Shown here one piece after another: positions 1 through 9,292 of a DNA stretch of 64,000 nucleotides. The notes beneath the pieces were generated by a model. That model was not told where the DNA came from. It made no database searches and saw nothing but the letters and a program-made list of their open reading frames with translations. The stretch is taken from assembly GCF_014695715.1 (NCBI RefSeq), contig NZ_JACJOT010000009.1:62001-126000 (forward strand). Direction: 5' to 3'. Origin of the DNA: Microcoleus sp. FACHB-68 (GTDB lineage Bacteria > Cyanobacteriota > Cyanobacteriia > Cyanobacteriales > Oscillatoriaceae). The position numbers were made by a program, and so were the translations under genes. How positions within the stretch are numbered: the stretch's first letter is position 1; the number at the start of each line of letters is the position of its first letter.

Positions 1-2181
1 GGGGTAGACAGTTCCCAGTCTTTAAATCCTCAGTGTGCTGTTTCACCCAAAACTCAGGGTTTGGGGCTGAGTGCAGAAGAAACACCCGTTTGGATTGATT
101 GGGTGAATTTAGCTGCCACCCAGCATCCCGCTTTAGCTGAGTCAGCTTTAGATTTAGCGAAGCGAGGAGATCGCGGGGCGCTGACGTTTGTCCTCGACCG
201 GCTGATTCATCCTAATTTGAATGCCAAGCTGGCTACCGGCGGGATTCATCTGTCGATTTTGCACAAAGACGACTTGCTGCACGTGATCAGCGATGCCCCC
301 GTGTGTCCGCCACAAAGTCGGGTTGGCCCTCCGATCGCTAAGTTACTACGCCAGCTGCAAATTCCGGAAATTTCCGGGGTGCGGGTGTACGGACGACGTG
401 CCGGCCAGAAAAAGCCTTTGTGGCGCTACGGTGCTGATTTTGTGGGGCGCTACGGCGCAGCACCAGAAGCGGCACCAGAGTTTGCGGCTTCGGTTGCGGA
501 AGGGGCGGAATTGCTGCCGCAACCAGGCGATTTAGTTTTGCGCCCTGCTTTCAAACCGAGCGAAGAGAAAGCCGGTTTGGCTGGGATGGGTCAAGGCATC
601 GGTCACGTTCTGCAACAGCTGTTGATTCGAGCGCAACTGTTCAGCCCCAGCAACCAGTTAGCAAATCAAGCGACACCTCACGGGGCTTGGGTGGCGCTTG
701 TTTGGGGAACACTGGGACTGCTTCTGGCGCTACAGGCAGATTGGGTGATGGGGCAGCTAGTACGGGATACAAAGCTGTCTCCGGTTCGCGAAGCGCAGTT
801 GAACCAGGTATTTCAAGAGGCGCTGTCTAAGAAGCCGGTTGCGGATGAAGAGGGCAAAGTCCCAACAAGAGTGTCCCTGGATCTGCCCCAAGTTTCTCTG
901 CCGAAATCGAGAAAGGACGATCAGTCCGTTTTTAACGTGTCTGGCTTTACGCAGCGGGGAAGCGAACAGCTGACGATTGCCGGCAAATGTCAGGTAGATG
1001 CCGGCGGCCTAGATCCAGAGCGCTGTATTCTGGAATCTTTGTCTTACCCCAGCTTTAATAGCCGGCAGTTAGATGAACATCTGCTGCGCTACCAGCAGTA
1101 TTTGGCTGATTCGGGAACGCCAGATATTTTGATTGTGGGGAGTTCACGGGCGCTGCGGGGCATTGATCCGGCAGCCTTACAAAAAACATTAGCTGCACAA
1201 GGCTATCCAAATGTCAAGATATTTAACTTTGGCATCAACGGAGCCACCGCGCAAACGGTCGATGTTCTGATTCGCCAGATTTTGCGCCCAGACCAACTGC
1301 CCAAAATGATTTTGTGGGCGGATGGGGCGCGGGCGTTTAATAGCGGTCGGGTGGATGTGACTTACAACGCGATTGTGGCTTCCGAAGGGTATAAGCAACT
1401 GGCTGCCGGCAAACACCCGATCTCCAATGCCGATGGGGAAACCGGCTCTAGCGCATCCAATTCTGCTGCGCCGGCTTTAGACGCCGCCTCTCAAGCGTAT
1501 GATAAGTTCTGGACGTCGAGTTACGACGAGATGAGTGAGTGGTTCAGCCAAAAGCTGGCTACCGTCTCTGCGACTTATCCGCAACGCGATCGGCTGAAAA
1601 GGCTGGTGCAGCAACAGCTCGCAACGAACCTTAAGCTGCAAGGCGTGACGCGTCAGCCCCTGGTTGCCTCTACCAAAGGCGCTGACTCCCCAGAGACGAC
1701 AGGTGCAGATGAGATGCACTCTGTCGGCACGATTGATGCGAACGGCTTCATGCACCTGCCGGTGCGCTTCAATCCAGCAATTTACTATCTCAAACATCCC
1801 AAAGTCCCCGGCAATTATGATGCTGATTACGAATCTTTTCAGCTCACAGGCCGGCAAACTTCTGCCCTAAGAAATCTGGTGCAATTTACCCAGTCCCGCG
1901 ATATTACCTTAGCCTTCGTCAACCTGCCTTTGACTGAAGATTATTTAGATCCTATTCGTAACGCTTACGAACAGGAATTTCAACAGCAAATGTTGCGTCT
2001 GTCTATGGAAGAAAAATTTATCTTCCGAGATTTATCTGGACTGTGGCCAACTCAAAACGAACACTTTTCAGATCCTAGCCACCTAAACCGTTTTGGTGCC
2101 CACGAAGTGTCACAACGCGTGGCTAAAGATCCCATGATTCCCTGGCCGATGCCTAATGAAGAATTGAGAATTCAGAATTAA
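1..2181 (+). CDS. SGNH-hydrolase-like / DUF1574-type protein, 5' partial
   Basis: The reading frame is open from base 1, so the gene begins left of the window; the first possible start inside is a TTG at 61. A single hydrophobic segment lies around 680-760. The C-terminal half looks like an SGNH-type esterase fold: block-I-like GSSRALRG near 1135-1160, then NFGINGA near 1225-1245, and a late DPSHLNRFGA near 2070-2100 that supplies the Asp-x-x-His type motif. Proteins of this kind (DUF1574, AlgJ/AlgX-like) pair with membrane-bound O-acyltransferases and pass acyl groups to surface glycans. The MBOAT gene starts 51 bp downstream on the same strand, which supports that pairing. The glycan substrate cannot be told. 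The region between the membrane segment and GSSR is low in recognisable motifs. Confidence 0.75.
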   Translation, partial: GVDSSQSLNPQCAVSPKTQGLGLSAEETPVWIDWVNLAATQHPALAESALDLAKRGDRGALTFVLDRLIHPNLNAKLATGGIHLSILHKDDLLHVISDAPVCPPQSRVGPPIAKLLRQLQIPEISGVRVYGRRAGQKKPLWRYGADFVGRYGAAPEAAPEFAASVAEGAELLPQPGDLVLRPAFKPSEEKAGLAGMGQGIGHVLQQLLIRAQLFSPSNQLANQATPHGAWVALVWGTLGLLLALQADWVMGQLVRDTKLSPVREAQLNQVFQEALSKKPVADEEGKVPTRVSLDLPQVSLPKSRKDDQSVFNVSGFTQRGSEQLTIAGKCQVDAGGLDPERCILESLSYPSFNSRQLDEHLLRYQQYLADSGTPDILIVGSSRALRGIDPAALQKTLAAQGYPNVKIFNFGINGATAQTVDVLIRQILRPDQLPKMILWADGARAFNSGRVDVTYNAIVASEGYKQLAAGKHPISNADGETGSSASNSAAPALDAASQAYDKFWTSSYDEMSEWFSQKLATVSATYPQRDRLKRLVQQQLATNLKLQGVTRQPLVASTKGADSPETTGADEMHSVGTIDANGFMHLPVRFNPAIYYLKHPKVPGNYDADYESFQLTGRQTSALRNLVQFTQSRDITLAFVNLPLTEDYLDPIRNAYEQEFQQQMLRLSMEEKFIFRDLSGLWPTQNEHFSDPSHLNRFGAHEVSQRVAKDPMIPWPMPNEELRIQN

Positions 2182-2232
2182 AAATTCAGCACTTGATCTT
2201 CCCTGCTTTATTCTTCATCCTTCATTCGTCAG

Positions 2233-3753
2233 ATGGAATTTCTCTCACTTCCTTACGCCTTATTTCTTCTCAGCTTCCTCGGCGTTTATTGGACGGTTCA
2301 GCAACAGCGCTGGCGTCTCTGGGTGATCTTAAGCGCTAGTTTGGTATTTTACGCCTCGCTGCAATTTCAATATATTCCATTGCTGTTGGTCAGCATTCTG
2401 ATTAACTTCCGCTTTGGACGCGCACTCAACGCAAAAACATCTAAACACCGGCAGTCTTTAGATGAAAATATTTCAGATCATGAAGACTTGCAAGTTGCTC
2501 AAGCAAATTGGAGTCCCCGGCGTCTGGCAATTTTGTGGCTTGGCATTTTCTTAAATGTTTTGGTGCTGTTGAGCTTCAAGTACGTGCCTTTTTTATTAGA
2601 ATCTGCCGGCACTTTGTTGAAATTGCCAGAAGCGGGGCAAAGTGCCGGTTGGTTCCGCACCCATATTTTTGCGCCCTTGGGGCTGAGTTTTTTCACATTT
2701 GAGTGTCTTGCCTATCTCATTGATGTTTATCGGGGTGCGCCGGCAAGCCAGCAATTACTGCAGTTTGCCGCCTACAAGTTTTTCTTTCCTAAACTAATTT
2801 CCGGCCCAATTACCCGATATCATCATCTAACCACCCAGCTACAAACCCTAAAGTTTCCCTCTGCTGAACGCGTGACGGAAGGACTTTGGTTAATTGCCTC
2901 TGGGGCAGTAAAAAAAGGATTACTTGCTGATCGCTTAGCGATTCTTGTTAATCTGAGTTTCGAGAATTTGCAACGCGCCGGCAGTGGTGATATCTGGTTA
3001 GCAACCCTCGCTTATGGGTTGCAACTTTATCTTGATTTTAGTGGCTATGTAGATATCGCCCGTGGCAGTGCAATGCTGATGGGATTAAACCTGCCAGAAA
3101 ATTTTGACTTTCCCTACTTCAGCACTAGCATTGCGGATTTTTGGCGTCGCTGGCACATTACTTTAGGAGATTGGCTTCGCAACTACCTTTACTTTCCCCT
3201 GGGTGGCTCACGCAAAGGTTTAGACCGTACTTGTCTGAATTTATTAATTGTGATGTTAATTGCCGGCATTTGGCACGGTGCTGCCTGGGGTTTTGTTGTC
3301 TGGGGTTGGATTCACGGTGTCGCTTTGGTGATTCACCGGCTGACAGAAGCCCTATCAAATCGGTTGCCACTTCTCAAACGCTGGTGGCAAAGCATCCCCG
3401 GTGTACTAACTGCATGGTTACTGACTCAGGCAATGGTTTTTACCGCTTGGATCTGGTTCCGACTTCCCGATTTGAGATATTCAAGTTGGGCAATTCAGCA
3501 TCTTTGGGGACACGCGGCTGATATCCAGTTTACCCAGAAGGTTTACCTAGAAACGATGGGTTTAGATCGCTTGCAAATCTCTATGCTCCTGGGTGCTTTA
3601 GTTGCAGCGATGGCACTCTCTTATTTAATCAATCGAACTCTCAAATTAGAGTTAAATTGGCCTGTGAAAATTTTGTTGGTGCCGCTGTGTTTCTTCGCGG
3701 TGGCGCTACTTGCCCCCGATGGCACCCCACCGTTTATTTACTTTGATTTTTAG
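2233..3753 (+). CDS. MBOAT family O-acyltransferase (AlgI/DltB-like)
   Basis: This is a polytopic membrane protein of 506 residues, the normal length for AlgI-type MBOAT enzymes, which move acetyl groups across the membrane onto extracellular polysaccharide. The family signature is clear: PKLISGPITRYHH near residue 185, DFWRRWHITLGDWLRNYLYFP near residue 300, and IWHGAAWGFVVWGWIHG, which holds the invariant catalytic His at residue 348. The ATG at 2233 matches the usual hydrophobic N-terminus of the family. It lies just behind the SGNH-like gene and was probably co-transcribed with it, making a two-protein acylation unit. The acyl donor and glycan target are not visible. Confidence 0.9.
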   Translation: MEFLSLPYALFLLSFLGVYWTVQQQRWRLWVILSASLVFYASLQFQYIPLLLVSILINFRFGRALNAKTSKHRQSLDENISDHEDLQVAQANWSPRRLAILWLGIFLNVLVLLSFKYVPFLLESAGTLLKLPEAGQSAGWFRTHIFAPLGLSFFTFECLAYLIDVYRGAPASQQLLQFAAYKFFFPKLISGPITRYHHLTTQLQTLKFPSAERVTEGLWLIASGAVKKGLLADRLAILVNLSFENLQRAGSGDIWLATLAYGLQLYLDFSGYVDIARGSAMLMGLNLPENFDFPYFSTSIADFWRRWHITLGDWLRNYLYFPLGGSRKGLDRTCLNLLIVMLIAGIWHGAAWGFVVWGWIHGVALVIHRLTEALSNRLPLLKRWWQSIPGVLTAWLLTQAMVFTAWIWFRLPDLRYSSWAIQHLWGHAADIQFTQKVYLETMGLDRLQISMLLGALVAAMALSYLINRTLKLELNWPVKILLVPLCFFAVALLAPDGTPPFIYFDF

Positions 3754-4134
3754 TAAGATTTGGAGTCCGAGATCAGGGGATTTTAGGTATGCCGGCACAT
3801 CCCCTCTCTTCTTTTCCCCACAGAAAGCAACCGCCTGCCGGTAGAAAATGGCCCTTAGTTCCGGCTTGAAAATCTCAAACTCCAAATCTCTATCCCAAAA
3901 TTGGTATAATTTCCGAATAAACCATTTTTGGCAAGATTTTCCCTTATATTTTTGTACTATATCTTTTTTTAGAGAATATTTATACAAATGCAGTAAAGAA
4001 TTTTAGACAACTGCATTACTTTGTAATAAATTCTGCGAAAATAGGCTAGGAAGAGGCAACAGAAATCATCGGCAAGAAAGATCACGCCTAAATTTCTATT
4101 CCCTAATCCCCTCATTCTCGGCCTCAACTTCCCT
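3754..4134. other. intergenic region between convergent genes
   Basis: The 381 bp between the MBOAT gene and the convergent sulfurtransferase hold no convincing coding region. The only structure seen is a weak AGGGGA/TCCCCT pairing near 3774-3811 with a long loop. The sequence from about 3900 to 4080 is AT-rich. Confidence 0.4.
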
Positions 4135-4959
4135 TCAAACTTGATAAGAACACCAGTCGCTCCAACTGCCGGCATAAAGTTTGCCTGTTGGGATGCCGGC
4201 CATTTCCAGGGAGAGCAAATTCACGCAAGCCGTGACACCGGAGCCGCAGTAGACAATAATTTCCTTCGCTTGCGTCCCCTCCACCCACCGGCGCTTTTGC
4301 TCAGAAGCCGACAGCCCCCGACCTTGATCGTCTGTAACCGCTTGCCAGGGATAGTTAACAGCGCCAGGAATGTGGCCGGCAATCGGGTCAATCGGTTCTC
4401 GCAAACCGTTGTAGCGATCCGGCTCACGGGAATCTACCAGCAAAACCCCCGGCAAATCTTTGTGGGCTTTGACATACTCAATATCCACCACCCGTTCCTG
4501 TTGGGGTACGGGCACAAACGCTGCCGGCTTGGGAACCGGCACTTCAGCCGTGACGGGATAACCAGCCGCTTGCCAGCCGGTGAAGCCCCCATCCAATACC
4601 GCAACTCGGTCGTGCCCTAAATAGCGCAGCAGCCACCACAGGCGCGAAGCAAAAGCAAATTTAGAATCATCGTAAGCAACAACAAAAGTTTCTTGAGAAT
4701 TAATGCCGGTCGCTGCCAGCGTGTTTGCCAACTTGAGCGGATCGGGCAAGGGATGCCGGCCACCGTGGCGACCAACAGGGCTGGAAAGATCCCGGTTGAG
4801 ATCCAAGTAAAACGCTCCGGGAATGTGATTAGCGGTGTATTGCTGTTGCCCTAGTTCTGGATCGGCGAGGGAAAAGCGACAATCGACGATCACCAGAAGT
4901 GGATCGTCTAGGTGTTCGGCTAACCACTGGGGGGAAACGAGAAAATCAGCGTCATTCAT
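4135..4959 (-). CDS. sulfurtransferase, tandem rhodanese domains
   Basis: This is a two-domain rhodanese of the thiosulfate / 3-mercaptopyruvate sulfurtransferase type, moving sulfane sulfur to cyanide or thiol acceptors in the cytoplasm. The N-terminal inactive domain carries VIVDCRF and HIPGAFYLDLNRDLS. The C-terminal domain carries VDSREPDRYNG, GHIPGAVNYPW and the active-site loop CGSGVTA with its persulfide-forming Cys. CGSGVT favours mercaptopyruvate/thiosulfate-type enzymes, but the two cannot be separated by eye. The frame extends to a Met at 5043, but the family begins at MNDADFLVSPQWL, so I place the start at 4959. It gives 275 residues, normal for the family. The gene stands alone on the minus strand. 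Confidence 0.88.
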   Translation of the reverse strand: MNDADFLVSPQWLAEHLDDPLLVIVDCRFSLADPELGQQQYTANHIPGAFYLDLNRDLSSPVGRHGGRHPLPDPLKLANTLAATGINSQETFVVAYDDSKFAFASRLWWLLRYLGHDRVAVLDGGFTGWQAAGYPVTAEVPVPKPAAFVPVPQQERVVDIEYVKAHKDLPGVLLVDSREPDRYNGLREPIDPIAGHIPGAVNYPWQAVTDDQGRGLSASEQKRRWVEGTQAKEIIVYCGSGVTACVNLLSLEMAGIPTGKLYAGSWSDWCSYQV

Positions 4960-5081
4960 TGGCTCACAAACTGCAAAGAAGGGCTGTTGATATTTTTGCA
5001 GAGGTGGGAAAATTGCAAAAGTGCGTGAGTCAGGGCATAGCATGGCCGCAGAAAAACTCTACTTTGAGCGATGCCTCGACT

Positions 5082-6530
5082 TTATCGGAGGCGAGTTGCT
5101 GCTGCTTTCTGAGCGTAGGCAAGATTTTCCTGGTACTCAATTGCTTTTTGCTGTGCCACCGCATAGTTGGGACTAGATGCCGGCACTGCTTCCATCAAGG
5201 CACTTGCCTGTCGCCACTGACTGACAACTAAATTCCACTCATCCTGAGATTTAGCTGATTTAGAGAGTTTTACCGCATTCTGCGCCTTAGTCATTGCCAC
5301 TGGGAAGGGATCAAGTTGAGGCATTTGCGGCGGCGCTTTCAACAGAATTTTAGAAGGTGTGGCAACTGCCGGCGCGTAGGGAACCGGCAAGGGAGTTTCA
5401 CCGGGAATCGGTTTAGGCATTATCGGGTTAGAGGGCACTTGCGCCGGCTTCTGGGACACCACCGGCATCGCTTGTCTGCCTTCGGGCCATTTAGAAGATA
5501 AAGCAATTCCGGATGCCACCACCACGGCAAACAAACTCACCAGCAGTCCTTTTGCCAGTTGTTTCGGCGTAAAATATCGCCGAATCAGGCACTCAACTTG
5601 GTAAAGATAAGCCGCGATTGCAAACCAGATTACCAGCCAAGGTCTAAGTGCGAACCCATCTTTCCCCACCATGATCACGCCACGACCGCTGACATCCCAA
5701 AAGTTTTCAACACTGTCAAAAATCTCCCATGCCCTGTATCCAAATTCACGTCCAATACAACTACTGATATCCTCACTTCCCGCACCTCCTAAGCTGCACT
5801 TTAAGACAAAAAAAGCAGCAAGACTGTTTAAAATAATTAAAAAAGATAAACCGATAATAAATGTACCGTAAACTCCCTCCCACAATCCTTTAAAATAAAG
5901 AATTACTTTAGATAAATATGAAGATTTTTCTGACCGAACAACCGCATCTAAAAAATGATAAAATAAACTAAAGCATAAAGTCGGCAATAAAACCCAATAT
6001 CCCGCAAAAATTACCAAAACATCATGGCTGCTAATCAGTGCAGATGAGGTAATAATATTTAACCTAAACACGATTAAACTGGTGAGAGGAAACGCAATTA
6101 AAAGTAACCCCAGCGCTCTCAACCAAGAAATTGGATAGGGAAACCATGCCGGCCATCGTCTTTTCTTAAGTTTAATCGAGTTTTGATCAACAGATTTCAG
6201 TTCTTCGCTTGTTGGCTGAAAATTTTTATCATTCTGACTTTTTAAAACGATAACTTCTGCCCAAGCTGGAGAATCATCCCCAATCTTTATTCCATAAACT
6301 TCGATAAATTCAACAAATTTAATTTCCCATTCCATCATCATTTGACGAATGAAATCTAGAGATGAATTTGGATCAGGAACTTGATCGGATTCCAGCATCA
6401 CTTGCAAACAATTATCCTTCAAAACTGCCCTTGCAGTAATGCCGGTGTCGTGAAGAAGATAATTGATTAGAGAGGCGATGGCTTCTGCATTCCCCGAATC
6501 GGGAAGTTCTACAGAATTAAAATGCGTCAT
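5082..6530 (-). CDS. cyanobacterial multi-pass membrane protein of unknown function
   Basis: I do not recognise a named family. The 482-residue product has a soluble N-terminus of about 130 residues, followed by several hydrophobic segments (starting WLRALGLLLIAFPLTSLIVF, then VLVIFAGYWVLLPTLCFSLF, FIIGLSFLIILNSLAAFFVL, LVIWFAIAAYLY and a segment with SLFAVVVASGIAL). A proline-rich linker (PIMPKPIPGETPLPVPYAP) follows. It ends in a short helical domain with DEWNLVVSQWRQASALMEAVP and a Tyr/Gln/Ala-rich tail, a pattern repeated at the C-terminus of several cyanobacterial envelope proteins. The linker and tail probably sit in the periplasm. The ATG at 6530 opens directly onto the first structured segment. 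Confidence 0.7.
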   Translation of the reverse strand: MTHFNSVELPDSGNAEAIASLINYLLHDTGITARAVLKDNCLQVMLESDQVPDPNSSLDFIRQMMMEWEIKFVEFIEVYGIKIGDDSPAWAEVIVLKSQNDKNFQPTSEELKSVDQNSIKLKKRRWPAWFPYPISWLRALGLLLIAFPLTSLIVFRLNIITSSALISSHDVLVIFAGYWVLLPTLCFSLFYHFLDAVVRSEKSSYLSKVILYFKGLWEGVYGTFIIGLSFLIILNSLAAFFVLKCSLGGAGSEDISSCIGREFGYRAWEIFDSVENFWDVSGRGVIMVGKDGFALRPWLVIWFAIAAYLYQVECLIRRYFTPKQLAKGLLVSLFAVVVASGIALSSKWPEGRQAMPVVSQKPAQVPSNPIMPKPIPGETPLPVPYAPAVATPSKILLKAPPQMPQLDPFPVAMTKAQNAVKLSKSAKSQDEWNLVVSQWRQASALMEAVPASSPNYAVAQQKAIEYQENLAYAQKAAATRLR

Positions 6531-6871
6531 AGTGACTAGCAGAATTTTTCATCAAGAACATTATTAAAACTCAAAAGCACAAATATTTTTCTTTAAAAAG
6601 GCAGACAATCCGTGTAAAACTCATAAAAAGCACTTGAGTCGTTGCAAACCGGCCTTCTGGATCGGTTTTGAGTCCCTCGCCTCCAGAATGGGAACGCCGA
6701 ATGAAAGTCTTCACAGAGTCCGTCCGTTCGCTGAATTGCCACTAAATAATAAAACTTAACCGGACTAACTCCACACTTCACCGGCATCCAAAGATTCTGC
6801 CGGCCACTGTTTAGAGTCAGTCATTAATGGTAAGAGGTCATAAGTCAAGAGTAAAGAATAACTGACAAACG
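6531..6871. other. divergent intergenic region
   Basis: The 341 bp between two divergently transcribed genes should hold both promoters, but I could not assign boxes. A 64-codon frame on the minus strand (6593-6787) has no recognisable domain or ribosome-binding site and is probably not a gene. Confidence 0.35.
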
Positions 6872-7765
6872 ATGCAAGACACTGAAAACTTTACCCCACA
6901 ACTCACCGCTGACGGTTCCTTCACCTTTTTCTCAGCAGAATTTGGCCAAACTTTTCACTCTCATTTTGGAGCACGGCAAGAAGCTGAACTTAAATTCACG
7001 CAACCGCTACAGCTTGCCCATAAAGCCCAAGAACCCGTGTTGCGGCTGCTGGATATTTGTTACGGACTCGGCTATAACACCGCCGCTGCTTTAGCCACGA
7101 TTTGGGCCGTTAATCCTAACTGTCGCATCGAATGGATCGGACTGGAATTAGACCCCGTTGCGCCCAAAGCTGCGATCTCACATGATCTGCTCAACCAGTG
7201 GCCGGCACCGATTCCTCAACTTTTAACCCAACTTGTTGCATCTTGCCAAATTGAAACAGACCGTCTGCAAGCACAATTGCTGATCGGTGATGCCCGACAA
7301 ACGATTCAGCAGGTCTGCCGGTCGGGTTTCCAAGCAGATGCGGTTTTCCTTGATCCCTTCTCCCCACCCAGTTGCCCTCAGTTATGGACTGTGGAATTTT
7401 TAAGTTTAGCGGCAAACTGCCTCCACCCCCTTGGCTTAATCGCAACTTATTCGTGTTCAGCCGCCGTTCGCGCCGCTTTAATCAGCGCCGGGTTGCAAAT
7501 CGCCTCAACTTCGCCCGTAGGCCGGCGCTCACCCGGTACAGTGGCAGGGAAAAATGATTTACCCCTGGCAATCGAGACTTCCGCAGATTTACTGGGTTTG
7601 TCTCAACAAGAGCGGGAACACTTGCAAACTCGTGCGGCGATCCCCTACCGTGATCCCCATCTGCATGACTGCGCGGCAACCATTATTGGGCGGCGTCAAA
7701 TTGAACAGCAGGCATCTTCTTTAGAACCCACATCCCATTGGAAAAAACGCTGGTCTATTTCCTGA
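6872..7765 (+). CDS. MnmD-like tRNA (mnm5s2U34) methyltransferase
   Basis: This is the stand-alone methyltransferase half of MnmC, which methylates aminomethyl-uridine at the wobble base of certain tRNAs using S-adenosylmethionine. The N-terminus has the family opening PQLTADGSFTFFSAEFGQTF and a FGARQEAE segment. The SAM-binding motif is LLDICYGLGYNTAAAL near residue 60. The family motif VFLDPFSPPSCPQLWT follows near residue 155, then ATYSCSAAVRAALISAGL and the RRSPGTVA loop. There is no FAD oxidase domain after it, as in Gram-positive and cyanobacterial MnmD proteins. At 297 residues it is complete. A hairpin begins at the stop codon. Confidence 0.85.
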   Translation: MQDTENFTPQLTADGSFTFFSAEFGQTFHSHFGARQEAELKFTQPLQLAHKAQEPVLRLLDICYGLGYNTAAALATIWAVNPNCRIEWIGLELDPVAPKAAISHDLLNQWPAPIPQLLTQLVASCQIETDRLQAQLLIGDARQTIQQVCRSGFQADAVFLDPFSPPSCPQLWTVEFLSLAANCLHPLGLIATYSCSAAVRAALISAGLQIASTSPVGRRSPGTVAGKNDLPLAIETSADLLGLSQQEREHLQTRAAIPYRDPHLHDCAATIIGRRQIEQQASSLEPTSHWKKRWSIS

Positions 7766-7788
7766 GTTTCTTTGAGAAACTAGAATTT
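7765..7788 (+). terminator. short hairpin at the end of the mnmD-like gene
   Basis: A perfect 7-bp stem (AGTTTCT at 7765-7771 with AGAAACT at 7775-7781) and a 3-base loop begins in the stop codon. It is followed by an AT-rich stretch. It could act as a weak intrinsic terminator, but the T tract is broken. Confidence 0.4.
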
Positions 7789-8102
7789 ATTTTGTATAAA
7801 TGTAACAGAAGTTTAAAAAAACGGGCACATAAGCAGTCTCTTGTGCGAATTTAGAAGAAAGAAACTTAAACTTTAGCCGTCCTCGCCCTCAGTCGGCCAT
7901 TTGTTAAACACAAAAATTCATGGGGCTGTTAAAAATAAATTAGAGAGGCAAGGGATTTACGTGGAAAGCCTGATTTCTATCCCATGACAATTCAAGATAA
8001 TGTCAGAAGAGTAGAAGCGGACCTTTAGACAAACCGATCCTATTAGTTTTGCTTCTTATTTATCAAGTACGTCTGTAAGTTCCTACAGCAAGGTGTGCGA
8101 GC
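7789..8102. other. intergenic region upstream of the response regulator
   Basis: About 310 bp without an open frame of note. It should carry the promoter and leader of the HD-GYP response regulator. No further repeat or structured RNA was recognised. Confidence 0.35.
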
Positions 8103-9134
8103 GTGAGCTTCCTAGATTTAGAACCGCCAAAAGTTCTCGTTGTTGACGATCATCCAGCTAGCCGCATGACAGCGGTGGCCCTACTTTCTGTGGAAGGCTA
8201 TGATGTCTTTGAAGCAGAAAGTGGCCCAGCTGCGATTAAGTGCGTTAGCCAGACTAATCTCGATCTGATTCTGCTGGATGTGATGATGCCAGGGATGGAC
8301 GGGTTTGAGGTGTGCCGGTATCTCAAGCAGGATGAGCAGACGCGTCTCATCCCAGTTATTTTTATCACCGCCCTCAACGACCGGCGATCCCGCATTAAAG
8401 GAATTGAAGCCGGTGGCGATGACTTCCTGACCAAACCCTTCGATCACTTAGAACTTACCGCCCGCGTCAAATCATTGGTACGCCAAAAGCGTCTTAATGA
8501 AGATTTAGACCATGCAGAACAAGTGCTTTTCTCCATCGCCCGCGCCGTGGAAAGCCGAGATCCGAACACCGGCGATCACTGCGAACGGCTGATTGATTTG
8601 GGCAAAGAGTTTGGGGAATTTCTCAACCTGTCCCGTCCTGAACTGCGGGATTTGATGTGGGGCGGGTATCTCCACGATATTGGAAAAGTGGGAATTCCTG
8701 ACGCCGTGCTGCTGAAAAAGGGTCCATTTACCGATGAAGAGCGGGCGATCATGAATCAGCACGTCCTAATCGGAGAGAAAATCTGCAAGCCCTTGCGGAC
8801 GATGCGCGGTGTTCTGCCCATCATTAAATACCATCATGAACGGTGGGACGGTTCCGGTTATCCAGAGGGTTTGGTGGCAGAGGAGATTCCCTTCCTATCA
8901 CAGGTATTTCAACTCATTGACATTTACGACGCGCTCACAAGCGAACGCCCTTACAAACGAGCCTTCTCGCCGGCAGAAGCCCTAGAAATTATCGCCCAGG
9001 AAACGAACAAAGGGTGGCGTAATCCTGAGTTGGTTAAGCAGTTTCGGGAATTTATTCTGACACTGCCGGGAAACAGTCATCTCAAAATAGAAGCGATGGA
9101 AGTGCTTCAACCCAGCGTTTCGTCGGTGTTGTAG
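8103..9134 (+). CDS. response regulator with HD-GYP output domain
   Basis: This is a two-component regulator of the RpfG type. A receiver domain fills residues 10-130, with VLVVDDH, the phospho-acceptor Asp59 in LDLILLDVMMPGMDG, and the conserved Lys in DDFLTKPF. An HD-GYP phosphodiesterase domain fills residues 145-325, with the metal-binding HDIGKVGIPD, the HHERWDGSGYPEGL motif that names the family, and YDALTSERPYK. HD-GYP proteins usually break down cyclic di-GMP, so phosphorylation of Asp59 probably controls that activity. No histidine kinase gene is adjacent. The start is a GTG at 8103. A long imperfect inverted repeat follows the gene. Confidence 0.93.
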   Translation: MSFLDLEPPKVLVVDDHPASRMTAVALLSVEGYDVFEAESGPAAIKCVSQTNLDLILLDVMMPGMDGFEVCRYLKQDEQTRLIPVIFITALNDRRSRIKGIEAGGDDFLTKPFDHLELTARVKSLVRQKRLNEDLDHAEQVLFSIARAVESRDPNTGDHCERLIDLGKEFGEFLNLSRPELRDLMWGGYLHDIGKVGIPDAVLLKKGPFTDEERAIMNQHVLIGEKICKPLRTMRGVLPIIKYHHERWDGSGYPEGLVAEEIPFLSQVFQLIDIYDALTSERPYKRAFSPAEALEIIAQETNKGWRNPELVKQFREFILTLPGNSHLKIEAMEVLQPSVSSVL

Positions 9135-9161
9135 GGCAAAGTTCAAGCTCAAAATATAAGA

Positions 9162-9211
9162 GAGTGAGCCAATCTATCATCTAAAATTGAGAATCTACAA
9201 TTGACTCACTC
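9162..9211. repeat. inverted repeat between the HD-GYP gene and glmU
   Basis: GAGTGAGCCAAT at 9162-9173 pairs with ATTGACTCACTC at 9200-9211, 11 of 12 positions, across a 26-base loop. It has no T tract, so it may be a stem in the transcript rather than a clear terminator. Confidence 0.4.
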
Positions 9212-9292
9212 CTGCTGAAGCTGAGGGAAAAGCCGGCAGGATAGGGGCTGTTGCAGGGTATACTCCATTGGGAGAAACTGGCTCAGAAACGA

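Noticed and set aside
6593-6787. 64-codon minus-strand frame in the spacer between two divergent genes
   Set aside because: No ribosome-binding site, no recognisable domain, and it sits where two promoters are expected. It might be a remnant of an element, but I cannot support that.
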